Below are positions 10,812 through 22,444 of a stretch of 55,474 nt of DNA, piece by piece. Below the pieces are notes generated by a model, which did not search any database, was not told the DNA's origin, and was given only the letters and a program-made list of their open reading frames with translations. Positions within the stretch are counted from its first letter, which is position 1. The number at the start of each line of letters is the position of its first letter. The stretch covers positions 1-55,474 of the forward strand of contig NBAY01000142.1 in NCBI GenBank assembly GCA_002794775.1, read 5' to 3'. Made by a program: the position numbers and the translations under genes. This DNA is from Porodaedalea pini. Taxonomy: Eukaryota; Basidiomycota; Agaricomycetes; Hymenochaetales; Hymenochaetaceae.

Positions 10812-13800
10812 ATGCCACCCACTATCGACACGTCCGTTGCACGGTCCATGTATTCTGCCTCATCTAGATCGGCCAGAGTTTCCTACTGCGATCCATCTCC
10901 ACCAGGACCACGCACGCGTGTTCTTTCGACCGCGTCGACGTCCTCCTCGATCTCGCTCGTCACACCCGTGCCGTCCTCGGGCAACCCGTCCTCATCCTCG
11001 CTGGATCTCGCGAATACAGCCGAGTCAGCGAAGGGTTCGGTGGCTTTCGCTTCGGCAAGCGAAGAAGGGGCTTCTTATTCCGACGAAGACGAAGAGGCGC
11101 CGCCTAACGGTCTCGTGCGCGCGCTGCACGACTTTGTGCCCCAGCAGCAAAACGCGACATGCCTCGCGTTCTGCGCAGGTGAGACCATCCGCGTGCTCAA
11201 CAGGGACCCGAGCGGGTGGTGGGATGGCGAGATCGACGGGCGAAGAGGTTGGTTCCCAAGCAATTATGTTGGATCTGTGAATGATGGAGAACCGCACGCC
11301 GCACTTCCAGCGAAGGCGCATGTTCGCTCGATGTCTGACACATCTTTCACGTCTCGAGCGAGCACAGCGAGTCCCATGCATCAGTCAAAGCACGACTCTG
11401 TAGGTGGAGACTTATTGTTTCCTGCTAGTGCGAATCATACACCGCCTTTAATGGTGCCTCTGTTGCACGGCCTACAGCTTCTACAAAACACGACTCTCGT
11501 ACGACGTGTGAGCCACTACCAACCGGCCGTTGCGTGCATCATCCAGTGTATACGTGCACTCCTGCAGCAGACCGAATGTCTCGCACGCGGTGCGCCTTTG
11601 CTCCGCCGTTTCCCTGTCATCGCACAATCACGCAAGCGTGTCCTTGCAGACCTAGCGCTACTCGTGACGCAGAGCAAGAAGGCATCGTCTTCAGAGTTCC
11701 AGAGCGATGAGGAAAGAGATCCGGAAGAGGAGCTAATGCTGCGCCTTGCGGGTCAGGTATTTGCGCGTGTCCGACGATTCCTCGCTGTTGTCGTGCAATG
11801 TGGTGTCGATCTTCCCGAGCGCAACTTCCCGAGCACAGCCGACACTTCCGCATCGGAGACTGTGTGCGATGATTCCGTCGTTCTTCATAACGATACTGAG
11901 AACGTCCGAAGACAATATGGGTTTCAGGCAGACGACGGATTTTGCTACTCAGCGCCAGCGCATGAGGGTGCTGATGTCGGAGGAAAAGATCATACAGCTC
12001 GCTCATCTTCGGAGTCGAACTCAACTTCACGGTCTAGTAAGCGGTCTTCACACGTGAGCACTACGGTTGCTGGAAATCTGGTGCACCACCGGTATCATGG
12101 ACACCACATGTCGCTCAGTAGCTCGTCCAGTTTCTCATCCTTTTCGTCGCTTGAATCGCCAGATACACCACCGACGCCGCCCTTCCCTGAGGGTCCGTGT
12201 ACAGCTATGCAAGTGCAGCAGGCCTTACGCTCGACACACGACAGCCTGCTCTCTACGATTGCTGCCTTCATAGGACACGTGCATGCACATTCGCGTGCCG
12301 CTCATGCCTCAAGTACTGGCCATCTCTTCGCGCTTGTGCGCCAGATCGTCGACGTCGTATGCCGGCTGCTGACGGTCGTCGATGCAGTCATGTGCGTAGA
12401 GAGCGTGCCATGGGTGAAGCGGGCCGCACTTGAGACTGCAAAGGAGAATCTTTACCAGGTAGCATGTGCACTTGCGGATGCAGTCAGGGAAATGGCGACG
12501 AGCACGAGAATACCACCCTCAGAAGAGGAGGAAGAACGAAGGCGCCTGCTTAAAGTTGCGACGGATGCATTGAAGGCAGGTTCGGATTGCGTGTCTGCGG
12601 TGAAGACGTGTCTCGCACGCCCTCTCAATGCGTCACCATATGTGATTATACTTCCGTCGATGACGGACTCAGCTACACCTTCAATGGAATCTACTGAGGG
12701 CGGTTCATTTGAGCAGGCTTCGGCGCAAGATGGTTATCTCGATGAAGATCGTGGCTGGGATGACGTGGAGGATGGGAAGCGCGCGTCAGTCGCGAGCGGT
12801 GGAACTGTTCTGCCTCAGGCCCTGGACGAGCTTCACGAGCAAGTTCAACTGGGATACGCGACGACGACGGCGGACTATGAGTTTGACAATGAGGATGCCA
12901 CTGTCCATCCTTTAAAACGATCTTTACCTGGTGGACGAACTCCTAAACCTGCATATGCTGTCGATGAGGACGAGCATTCGTCAACTTCCCCAGCGATACC
13001 GGAGAGGGACCGTCAGTCTTTCATAGCTGCTCTAAGCGTGGATTTTTCCGAGCCCATTGAGGAAGAAACATCGGAAGATGAAGACCGTAGCTCATCTGAG
13101 AAAGATCTTCCGTCGCCTACATCACAAGTTCATACAAATGCGTTTTCTACAGTCGAAAGGACGACATGGGAGGGCAATCGGCGACATAAGTCGCTCGAAG
13201 ACAAATTGTTCCACGGTGAACTCCCTTCAATACCGCAAACAAGCGATGAAGATGGTATGATTCCACTTGCATGGACGCTATCGCACGACTATGCACCACA
13301 GGACGTTGCATACAACAGCGAGGGTCAGCTGGTCGGCGCCACATTGGAGGCGCTAGTAGAGAAAATGACTACCCACGATCAGATTCCCGATGCTGGATTC
13401 TCAGCTGTCTTTTTCCTTACATTCCGGTTGTTTACGTCGCCGAATGGTCTTGTCGAGGCAGTCATTTCCCGGTTCAATCTCGCGCAACCTAATGGGCTGT
13501 CGGAAGCAGACGCTGTATTGTGGTCTCAACAGAAGCTCTTGCCAGTGCGTTTAAGGGTACAGAATCTACTGAAGCTCTGGCTGGAGGTATATTGGCGTGT
13601 TGGCACGGATGACGAGGCTCTCCCTGCTCTTCAGTCCTTTGTTCGAGGGACAATGGCGGAGGTCTTTGCTGGTCCTGCGCAACGGCTGGATGATTTGATT
13701 GCTAGCCGAGGTTCCATGTCTGCAGCCCAGCCAATTAGCCCTTTTAGTGAACGACAGCGTCTCAATGAGCGACTAAGGGATGCTGGAATGCCTGTCAACC

Positions 13801-14985
13801 CGTCGCTCGTCAGCGGCTCGTCATCCTCAGATATACCGCGTCCTATCATGACGAAGGCCTTATTAGCATCTCTGCGCGCGCGCAATTTTGCTTCCATTGC
13901 TGTGACTGATTTCGATGCGCTTGAGCTCGCACGCCAGATGACGCTCGTAGAAAGCCAGCTGTATTCTGCGATCACTGCGGAAGAGATGATTGAGCTTGGA
14001 AGGCCCGGAGCTCCGCCTGCGGTCAATGTCAAGGCGGTCAGCGCACTGAGTACAGCCATTACTGGATGGGTCTCCGAATCTATATTGGGAGAACAAGATG
14101 TGAAGCGACGCGCGATGCTCATGAAATTCTTCATTAAGGTTGCTGATGTGAGTTTGTTTTACTTTGTCACGGATGCAATGGCACTGAATTGTGATCAAGC
14201 GCTGCACATCCCTAAATAACTTCAGCACACCGCGTTCCATTCTCGCTGCATTGGACTCGTCAACTATCTCGCGACTTCATCAAACGTGGTCGGTAAGTGA
14301 CTCTCATCCAGTTATTGTCTTATATCGTGGGCTTATGAGCTCATTAACAATGTTTTCTCCAGGGCCTCGCGCAGAAAAGCAAGATACAGCTGGAAGCACT
14401 GCGGAAACTAGCAGATCATGCACGGAATTATCACGAGTATCGATCCCGACTTCGGAATACCGCCCCACCAGCAGTGCCCTTCCTTGGTGAGCGCGCCTGA
14501 AGCGCGTTGGCACTCTCTTTCCTCTGAACATGTACTGACCATTCTTCGATCTATTCTATACAGGTCTATATCTTACTGATCTCACATTCTGTCGGGAAGG
14601 CAATCCGTCTCATCGGGCTTCCCCGTTGGTGCCGAACAAGAAGCTCTTGAACTTCAACAAATATCACAAGCTTGCTCGGATTGTACAGGACATGCAACGT
14701 TTCCAGGTTGCCTACAAGCTGAAAGACGTAGCTGAGGCCCAGCAGTATTTGCAATTCTGCTTTGAAAAAGCTAAGGACCACGGTGACTTAGATGATCTCT
14801 ATCGACGAAGGTTAGTATTGTCTTGTTTCTTTGCCTAGACTCCTCTCGCTTACATCGGGTCAACTAGTCAATTGTTGGAACCAAAACGAGCTGCAGAGGC
14901 ACCCGCAGCTAGCGAACTGAAGTCGTCGATTTTCGGATGGGGCAACCGTTCTCAGGCTTCCTCGTCTCAGGCAACCATTGCATGA
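10812..14985 (+). CDS. CDC25: Cdc25-type Ras guanine nucleotide exchange factor, SH3 + REM + RasGEF
   Basis: Promotes GDP release from Ras, switching on cAMP/PKA or MAPK signalling at the membrane. Exons: 10812-14147, 14200-14292, 14363-14486, 14564-14810, 14868-14985; 1305 aa. A Ser-rich N-terminus is followed by an SH3 domain at about 101-156 (ALHDF, then GWWDGE and GWFPSNYV). A long Ser/Glu-rich middle leads to a REM (RasGEF_N) domain around 820-960 and a catalytic domain from about 1035 (TDFDALELARQMTLVE), ending near 1275 after LVPNKKLLNFNKYHKLAR and DLDDLYRRS. The four introns sit in the catalytic domain and each junction restores conserved text such as CTSLNNFSTPRSILAAL and PAVPFLGLYLTDLTF. 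Domain order and length match the Cdc25/Ste6 exchange factors; basidiomycetes have other RasGEFs, so one-to-one orthology is not proven. Frame intact. Confidence 0.92.
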
Positions 14986-17190
14986 TCTAACTCACACCTC
15001 CCTATGCTCCCACTGCAATAAGCATTCTTTATGGAACTCGGAAATTTGTATTTTTATTCGGATTACCTGCATACCTATCATAGTCATCGTGTTGTCGTTG
15101 TGGATTTGAACACCTGTTTTTGTAATGCATTCCCTTCATTTTCGCTGTTCGCGAATTGCCTCATTCTTCTCCTTCTCGAAAGTCGCTTTCTTTTTCGTAT
15201 CATATGAATCTTTCGCTCCAGGTTGTTTGCAATTGTCGCCTCTCCGGTTTTCCTTTCTATCCGTTCCTTGCATTCACCTACCAAAATCTACCTCGCTATA
15301 CCGTCTCTCCCTACTCTGGCTCCCACACCCTCCATATCTTCAATACTATTTCGCGCTGTAAACAACTCGCAAGCATAGCCTTTTTTATTACATGGATAAC
15401 AAAGTTCTTTCCACATCTTGGTCTCTTGGCCACTGAGAATCAAACGAGCTCGGGAACAATGCGCATAAATGACTCAATTAGTGCGTCTACCTCGAATTCA
15501 ATCGGCAATTACAGTGAGTCCCTTTTAGTAAACCGAGTTCTGTGAGTTGATCGTATTTTTGTCATGGAAAGGCTCGGCACTGCACCTTTGCAGGGCTTCG
15601 AGGCTGTTTCTTCGATTACCTGATATTGTGTTATCTATTCACTTCTGACGGCATTGTTTTCTACGCAAACCTACAGATTCGGCCGTCTTAACCGCCTCCC
15701 GAGTTCCCAACAAGAATAAAATATTTCAAAAGAGAAGCTCAGAAACGTAAAAACGAGGGCAGCATTTTGAATCCTGCTTCACACATGAGACGTGGCCGTC
15801 ACCCTAGTTTCCTTCTGCTTCTAACTCTATCGCCAGTACTACCCAATTCCTCGATGGTATCGCCTTCCAACGTCGCATACTTGCACCGCCGATCAATCGG
15901 CCTTTTTCGCACTCCACAACCGCGATCAAGAATCCTTGCACGCGAGCAGTGAGCGCGATTTCTTATCACAGCAGTTCCGCTTGCAGTTGGCAGCAAAGCG
16001 GATGGTAACTTCGATTACAATTTTGTACGATAGCTACTAACGAGCTCTTAGGATTAAATTGCGAAGCAGTCGTGAAATACCGGGACTCCGTGAGATCATG
16101 CGAGCAAATATGTTCGGTTGAAGACTACAACATATTACTCAGCCTGAGATCGCCGGCCAAGCCTATAGCGCACAAAACAAGGCGATCTTCGGGCCCTCGG
16201 CTTATTCGAGACCTGATCTGCATGTCCGCGTTGTTCATAGCAAACCTCGCGAGAAAAAAGCTCCAGAGCTCGAGTTTTGCTCCTCGGCTTAACTGCGACT
16301 CGGTATGTTCTTTTAATCTGATCTCAGAGGGTTTGCTCCCCAGTTCTCACCGTATAGTTTTGCCCTCAACATCACTTCCTCAAGAAGAGCTTCATTTAAT
16401 GTGATGTCTTCTCGCCCTCGGCTTCTGTTCTCAACGGCTTACAATTAGATCTGATAAGGTAGGTACGCTCACATCAGTGCAAACCGCGCACAGATCGCGG
16501 CAAAGAATCATGAAGACTCGGAGTATCGAAAACCATCGCGGTGTATCTGAGACATTTCTTCCCCTTTTACGGGTCCAGTTCGGCAGTAGTCAAGACGAAA
16601 TTTCCTACTTTGAATGAGCGGTATTCAAATCAATAGTATCTGATCAGCTTCGAAGAGACACAACATCATAGAAGGACTTCCTTCCGAGATCTCGTAGTCT
16701 CAATGTCGCATTTCTTTGATCAAGAGGTTGAACATGGTCACCCGCCCCCCTTTACCCCCTCCAATACATTGTAGATCTCCACCGCTGCTCTCCACTTGGA
16801 CAACTGTTCTGCTTCAGGGGTAGGTTTCTCCGAGTCATTCGGCCTGACGCAACCCGCGGTCTAACTACCCCCTTCTTTCGCATGGAATTGCAGCGTTGGT
16901 GCACACATACAGCATGGCATGGTCGGCATCTGAACTTCTCGAATACAAGTTTATTGCTGCGAACACGGAGAGATCAGTCTTGATCGAAACCAGCCTCGTG
17001 TACTCGTTCTGGGACTTCGCCAACCATTTCTAGAGCAGCCCTGTTCGAAACTGTAATAATAGCGTCAGCCCTGCTGGTATATAACCCGACCGGTTTGCGA
17101 ACCGAAGATTCATCCTCCAGCCGTCTTGCTCTGCTCCCTCTCATCCTTGCCCCCGCTCACCGTTCCTTTTCCGCCTGAACACTCCTCGAC
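14986..17190. other. Intergenic region between Ras exchange factor and aquaporin
   Basis: About 2.2 kb with only short, motif-free ORFs. The left part is the likely 3' UTR of the exchange factor; the right part ends in the aquaporin promoter. No RNA gene or repeat was recognised. Confidence 0.5.
17078..17084 (+). promoter_or_regulatory. TATA box of the aquaglyceroporin gene
   Basis: TATATAA lies 107 bp upstream of the aquaporin ATG at 17191, giving a leader of about 80 nt. Confidence 0.5.
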
Positions 17191-18686
17191 ATGTCTGTCT
17201 CTGAGCTTTCTGCCAAAGAAATTAACAACCAAAACTCGGGGCAGAGGTCCACTGACGAATCTGAAGGCTGCGATGTTCCAAACTCTCAACCGTACACGAG
17301 TGACACGGCTTATTTCACTAAATATCCAAACCGTTGGTCAAGGCTTCGGTACGTGGCTCTCTTGTTCCTCCAGTGGTATCACTCATTCATGTTAACAAAT
17401 ACAGTTACACTATCCGTGAACCCGCTGCAGAGTTTCTGGGGACGATGATTCTTGTCATGGTCGGAACAGCAGGAAATGCGCAGGGAGTTCTCTTTGATAA
17501 CTCGAATGTGTCTTCCTCTCCTGCAGGAGTATGTTTTTATTTCGCGTCTCCATGCTCAACATATTTAGAAGAGTCTTTTTTAAGGGATGGCTTTCTGCTG
17601 CTTTTGGATGGGGGATCGGTGATTCTTCTAAAATTCTTCTTCTGCTCATGGAGCTGACATACGCATAGGCCTTGGACTCGGTGCATGGGTCGCTGGTGGT
17701 ATTAGTGGTGGCCACATTAATCCTGCGGTCAGTGGCTTTTTATGCTCATCTTGAAAGAGGCTCATCATTTTCTCGCGAGCAGATTACAATTTCTTTCGCC
17801 ACCTTCCGTGGGTTTCCGTGGAAGAAGGTCCCTATTTTCATCTTCTCTCAGCTCCTGGGAGGAATAATTGGCGCTGCACTCACTTACGCAAACTACGTTG
17901 ATGCCATCAACCTTTTTGAGGGCGGGTCTGGGATCCGTACTGTTCCTGGAACTGCGTCCCTTTTCGGCACTTATGCGGTGAGTTCGACTTCAACCGTTCT
18001 TCTATGGCTCAGTGCTGATACCATTCCTGACAGGTCTCATATCTATCAAATGGTATGCCGTTTTGCTACACGATATTATATTCACACTTTTAATCTTTTT
18101 TTCTTATTGCTTAGTCTCTGCATTCTTTGAGGAAGTGAGTAATATATTGTGCTGCGAACTCAACAAATATTAATATTTTTCCTCCATAAAAAGTTTTTCG
18201 GCGCCTTCATCCTGGTGTTCGTCCTGCTCGCCGTGACCGACCGCAAGAACGGACCCCCGCCGGCAGGGCTCCTCCCGCTTGTGCTCTTCCTCGTGCTCTT
18301 CGGCCTCGGCATGGTCTTCGGCGCTCAGACGGGCTTTGCGGTCAACCCCGCGCGCGATCTTGGTCCACGCATCTTCACGGCGATGGCCGGCTACGGGCGC
18401 GACGTCTTTACGTTCCGCCACCAGTATTGGCTGTGGTGCGGCGTGCTCGCACCTATACTAGGCGCTCTCATTGCGAATCTTGTTTATGATGCGTTTGTGT
18501 ATACTGGAAGCGATAGTATCTTGAACCGCCCGTAAGTCCCATATGTCGTGACTTGTGCTTGCAATCGAGTCGAATTTATCAACTATGTCCCTTTTCTTTC
18601 TAAGGAATTCCGCTGCGAGGGCTTCACGGTTGCGGGCCGTATCTCAGGATCCTCAGAAGGTGTCTGCCGGTAGCGAGATGGTGTGA
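17191..18686 (+). CDS. Aquaglyceroporin (MIP family channel)
   Basis: Membrane channel for water and small polyols such as glycerol. Exons: 17191-17348, 17405-17528, 17585-17618, 17669-17727, 17783-17977, 18034-18052, 18115-18134, 18194-18531, 18605-18686; 342 aa. Exons 3, 6 and 7 are only 34, 19 and 20 nt; leaving any of them out breaks the frame or the motifs. The first NPA box is at 123-125 (SGGHINPA); the second, NPARD, is at 254-258. Asp directly after NPAR is the hallmark of glycerol-permeable members. Six hydrophobic segments are visible, for example [15 protein letters not shown] and [18 protein letters not shown]- and C-termini (about 50 and 40 residues) are hydrophilic and lie in the cytosol in this family. 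It lacks the very long N-terminal extension of yeast Fps1. The gene converges on NCA2 with a 308-bp spacer. Confidence 0.95.
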
Positions 18687-18994
18687 AGAAGCCGTGCACC
18701 CCCCAATTCTGCAGGTTCGCCTTACTTAACGATGTTAGAATCGTTATGTTAGGATTCAAGTCAAAATTCGGTTTCTCTTTTTTTTCTTCGGTTTCATTTG
18801 TTTTTTTCTTGAATTTGTTTCGCTGGCGTACAGATGTTGTACAATATTTCTTGCTCCCTCTTTGGTCCTTTTCCTTCTTGTTGTACGAAAACCTCTCGTG
18901 ATACACGTTTTCTACGACCCCGTAACGAAATATTTCTCCGTCTTTTACGCGCTGTGTATAGGATTAGAATCTGTCAATCTGTCTTCGTTTTCGA

Positions 18995-21042
18995 TCATAA
19001 TCGTCCCGTTCGTTCCCAACCGAGTGTTTTCCCCCATGAGCGCCACATACGCTCGACGATACGCAGCTTTTCGGTACGCCCAAGCGCGGGATTCTCTAGA
19101 TCTACGATATCCGCAAGCATACCAGAGCGTAGCAGCGAGCGTGCAGGCAGACGTGCTTCCGCATAATCTCGCAGTCGTGCCACCGCAATGAGCAGCAGGC
19201 CTGAGGTGAGAGGTGGCAGCACAGAATCGGACGTTATACTTCCTGAAGGTGACGATGACGAAGGACGAGCGTCACTCGGTGAGGTAACGAGAAGACGTTC
19301 AACGCGACGTATCGCGAGCCATGCTCCCTCGCGCTCGCGCCGACCGCCGTACCTCTTGCCACCACGTCCGCCGACCCAAAGCGTGCGTATGCCACTAAAT
19401 GTAGCATAGACGAGCGCGAGTGCCGGGGCGACACCGACAAAAGCGAAGGTCAGTTCTTGCGATTTTAGTAGCTTGTCGATGCCAGAAAGCGCCTGGTCGA
19501 GATCCACCTGAAAGTTTGCGGGAAAAGGGGGAGTCAAATTTTAAGCGAAGCGTTTGGGGATTTTGACTGGAAGGGGGAAAACGTACTTTGGCCTTTTGGA
19601 TCTGGATGAGCAAGGATCGCACAAGACTGCCAGTAAGCGCGGTGCGGACAGGTGCCTTGATGTCTTCCTCGTAAATACGCAGGACCGGTGTGAGGTCACC
19701 CTGGCGTATCCGCTCTGAGAGCTGTTGCAACTGCGAGTCGTTAAGCGAAAGCTTATCCTTACCCAAAGCAACTGCCATACGTTCGAGAGACTGTATTGCA
19801 ATGATGCTTAATTAAGGGATATATAATGATGATTCCTCAACGCACCTCAAGGTCCGCGCGAATTGCCTCCTGGTTGACGATGCGTGCACCGTCATCTCCA
19901 CCAGTACGCACAGTATCCAAAATGCCGCGCACAGGCTCGACAACATAGCCAAACCAGAAACCCTTCAGTGTGTCATGGGCACTGAGCGCGCTTTCCATGA
20001 TACTCTCACGTGAGCCATAGATCAAGCGGAACAGTATCAGCGAAACCGGAGGAATAAACGCTAGTCGGGGCCACATGAGAATTAGTGGCGACGGTCTGCG
20101 AAGTGAGGCAAAAAGAACAGAATGCGAAGACGCGTGTGAGGGGAGTTGCGTAAAGGCGATGTTGTGTAATGCCGCAATAGGACTCTGCACTTCCGTGGAA
20201 GGGGAAGAGTACGGACTTTCCGCGATAATAGCCTGTCGGAGCTTTCCTGAAGCCACGTTTGGACCTTCTTTCCGTATCGCTTGCTCAAGTTCCGCCTTCA
20301 GCGAAAGGAGCTGGCCGAGTTGCAAAGCACGCTCGTCACGAAGCTGCGTCAGCCTTTCGCGGCGTTTCTCGCACTCTTGACGCGTCAGTTCTAAAGGCGA
20401 GGAGAAGAACTGGTGTTGCTGGTGTGCGAGGTGTGGAAAGAAAGCTGTCGCCAGAGCCGTTGGTCGGAACGAGCTAACGTTCGGGAAGAGCTCGCGAAGT
20501 GCTCGAGGAGAGAACGAAGAAGGACGGATCGGAATATTACGCGCACGTAATACATTCAGAATTGTCTGAATACTGCGCACCAGGCGCTCAGGAAGTGCTA
20601 CAAACTTATCAGGACCATACGATAGCTTAAAACGAGAAAACAACTCACTCGCGAGAAGATACCAAGCGACGGACCGTGAAGAACGCGCCACGCCATCCCA
20701 CCATTCCGCCTCCGAATCTGCGTCACTTGCCTCCTTCAGCCATTGATCGAGTGCCTCAGCATAAAGACCAACTATGATTCTTCCTTCGAGTGTAGCACAA
20801 ATAGCCAAGTCTTCTACAGAGACGAGTTCATGCTTCTGTTCATTTAATGCTAGCAAAGTCGTTCGAAGTACGGGTTTATCTAGAGGTGATTTCAACTGTA
20901 GAAGGAGTGGGTAGAGCTCTTCGTGAGAGGATTGCTCGGCTTTCTCTTGCGAAGAGAACGCGACTTCATCTTCGGGTGCAGCTGAGACGTCCCGGGCCGC
21001 TGTCAACAAAGACTGAACATGGTTAGACGCGAACGAGGACAT
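18995..21042 (-). CDS. NCA2: NCA2-like mitochondrial protein
   Basis: Exons: 21042-19846, 19790-19587, 19507-18995; 637 aa, close to the yeast protein. In yeast, Nca2 is needed for correct expression of the mitochondrially encoded Atp6/Atp8 subunits of ATP synthase. Visible family features are a hydrophobic stretch (LILMWPRLAFIPPVSLILF), the segment GFWFGYVVEPVRGILDT, the ERMAVALGKDKLSL region spanning exon 2, a second membrane-like stretch (FAFVGVAPALALVYATFSG) and the C-terminal GLLLIAVARLRDYAEARLP. Introns are 55 and 79 nt with standard ends; all joins are in phase 0. The ATG at 21042 is the first in frame. The coding region looks intact, but a retrotransposon nest begins 126 bp upstream of the start codon, so the distal promoter now lies 18.8 kb away. 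There is no clear N-terminal presequence. Confidence 0.88.
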
Positions 21043-21168
21043 ATCCTGGTGTCCTCAGCAGACTCAGGCTACGGTCGTGGTCGAGTAGAAATGGAAAGAA
21101 ATTTGACGGGATAGTTCAGATTCGGTCGTGTCGCCACCGTCGACGACGTCAGAGAAAACGCGCAGCAC

Positions 21169-21179
21169 GTGATGTAAGT
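21169..21179. repeat. LINE target-site duplication, left copy
   Basis: The 11-mer GTGATGTAAGT is repeated exactly at 39969-39979. The two copies bracket the LINE with everything nested in it, so they are best read as the duplication made on LINE insertion. Confidence 0.8.
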
Positions 21180-21324
21180 TTTATAATACTCTGCTATCTA
21201 CTGCTAACAGACCTCCAACCGCAAAGGAAGAGAAACAAACCAGAAGAGAATACGTAGCGCACGAAAATACTGGGTTAGAGTGAAGTGGAAAGGATGTACG
21301 TAAAAGTAAAGGCGTGAATAGTAA

Positions 21325-22031
21325 CTAAAGGTAAAAGGAGGGTGGTAATTCAGATAAAAGAGGCATGCTATCGGGTGGTCGACGAAAAGAGAAGTACACA
21401 AATTTCAAAAGTAAAAGAAAGTTATTTGGACGAGACCAGTCAGAAAACGTTATAGGAAGGGATCGTTGATGAAAAAGACCGTTACGAACAAGTGAAAAGA
21501 AAGGACAACAATTAAGCATGTGATGAACATCATGTTTCGAGCACGATGGGTCTGGGCACCGGGGTTCGAGGTTTCGATTATGCAGATCGAGCACGTTCAG
21601 CATTAAGCTGGCGGCGCGAGAAAGAACTGAGCGATGTATCTTTTTCCTGGGGGAAAGCTTCAAGAACGGACGGATGGATCGCGTTGGGTGAAGGATAAAA
21701 GAGGACGGCTCTAGGATTGAGCGATGTCCACGAAGGTTGACGATACCGGCTTTCCAGTCTTGAAGGAGGTCGAGCTGTATTTGCGCGTTCAAATTAGGTA
21801 GGGAAACTGGGATGGTCTCGCGATCAGGTTTGTTGGCAGCATCTTTTGCGAGTTTATCGGCTTTAGAGTTGCCCAGTACTCCCCTATGTGAGGGGAGCCA
21901 CTGTATAGTAATGTGTGAGGCATCATGGTGGAGGGCAAGAAAAATCCCACAAAGCCGGCGGAAGGTTATGATAAATTCCGCATGTCGAGCGTTGTTGGAA
22001 AAGATGAGCTCGACGCAATTAAGTGAGTCTG
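21325..22031 (-). pseudogene. LINE ORF2, 3' part (end of RNase H and Cys/His tail)
   Basis: Downstream half of LINE ORF2, separated from the rest by Ty3 element 1. It opens in the middle of the RNase H domain: DSLNCVELIF follows the HIVT of the upstream piece once the insert and one duplication are removed, and the frame is kept because 12,507 is divisible by three. QWLPSHRGVLGNSKADKLAK carries the conserved His and final Asp of RNase H. A C-terminal Cys/His cluster (CPDPSCSKHDVHHMLNCC) is typical of I/Tad elements. The frame then stays open to the stop at 21325. Confidence 0.85.
22027..22031. repeat. Target-site duplication of Ty3 element 1, left copy (GTCTG)
   Basis: GTCTG directly precedes the LTR start TGTTAG at 22032 and is repeated at 34534-34538 after the LTR end CTAACA. 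Confidence 0.93.
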
Positions 22032-22444
22032 TGTTAGGCGGGAGTCCGGGAGACGACTCGGACTGGGCAGGCCTCGGCTGACTGTTGTCTGGGACGTGCT
22101 ATACTCGAGCATAGACTTGGGACACGCTTACTCAGGCTAGGTCGTCGCGGAGGTAAGAGGATTAATACAAGTCTAAACTAATACAAGGGGGACGAGTCTC
22201 ACCTAGGTCGTCGCGGAGGTAAGAGGAAAAGCAGAACAAGGAGTTCATGCGATTCCTGAGACCTTATATAGCGACGACCGTGAGACTATATTACCTAACA
22301 TTACATAATGAGTGGGAATGGAACGAATGAAGGTAGTGTGGGAATGATTGTGTAAGATGGGTAAATATAATGAAAAGGATGAATATAATAAAGGAAATGG
22401 TAAAAGGGAAAATAAAGGAAAAGGTGAAAGTTCAGGTTCTAACA
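22032..22444 (-). repeat. 3' LTR of Ty3 element 1
   Basis: 413 bp, preceded on the minus strand by the polypurine tract and the pol stop. It differs from the 5' LTR at three sites (near 22075, 22111 and 22333). Relative to the element 2 LTR it carries an extra 24 bp in the purine/pyrimidine-biased stretch near its U3 end. Confidence 0.95.

Noticed and set aside
17529..17668. A single long intron in the aquaporin skipping 17585-17618.
   Set aside because: Leaving out this 34-nt exon removes [11 protein letters not shown], which is conserved in the family, and breaks the frame.
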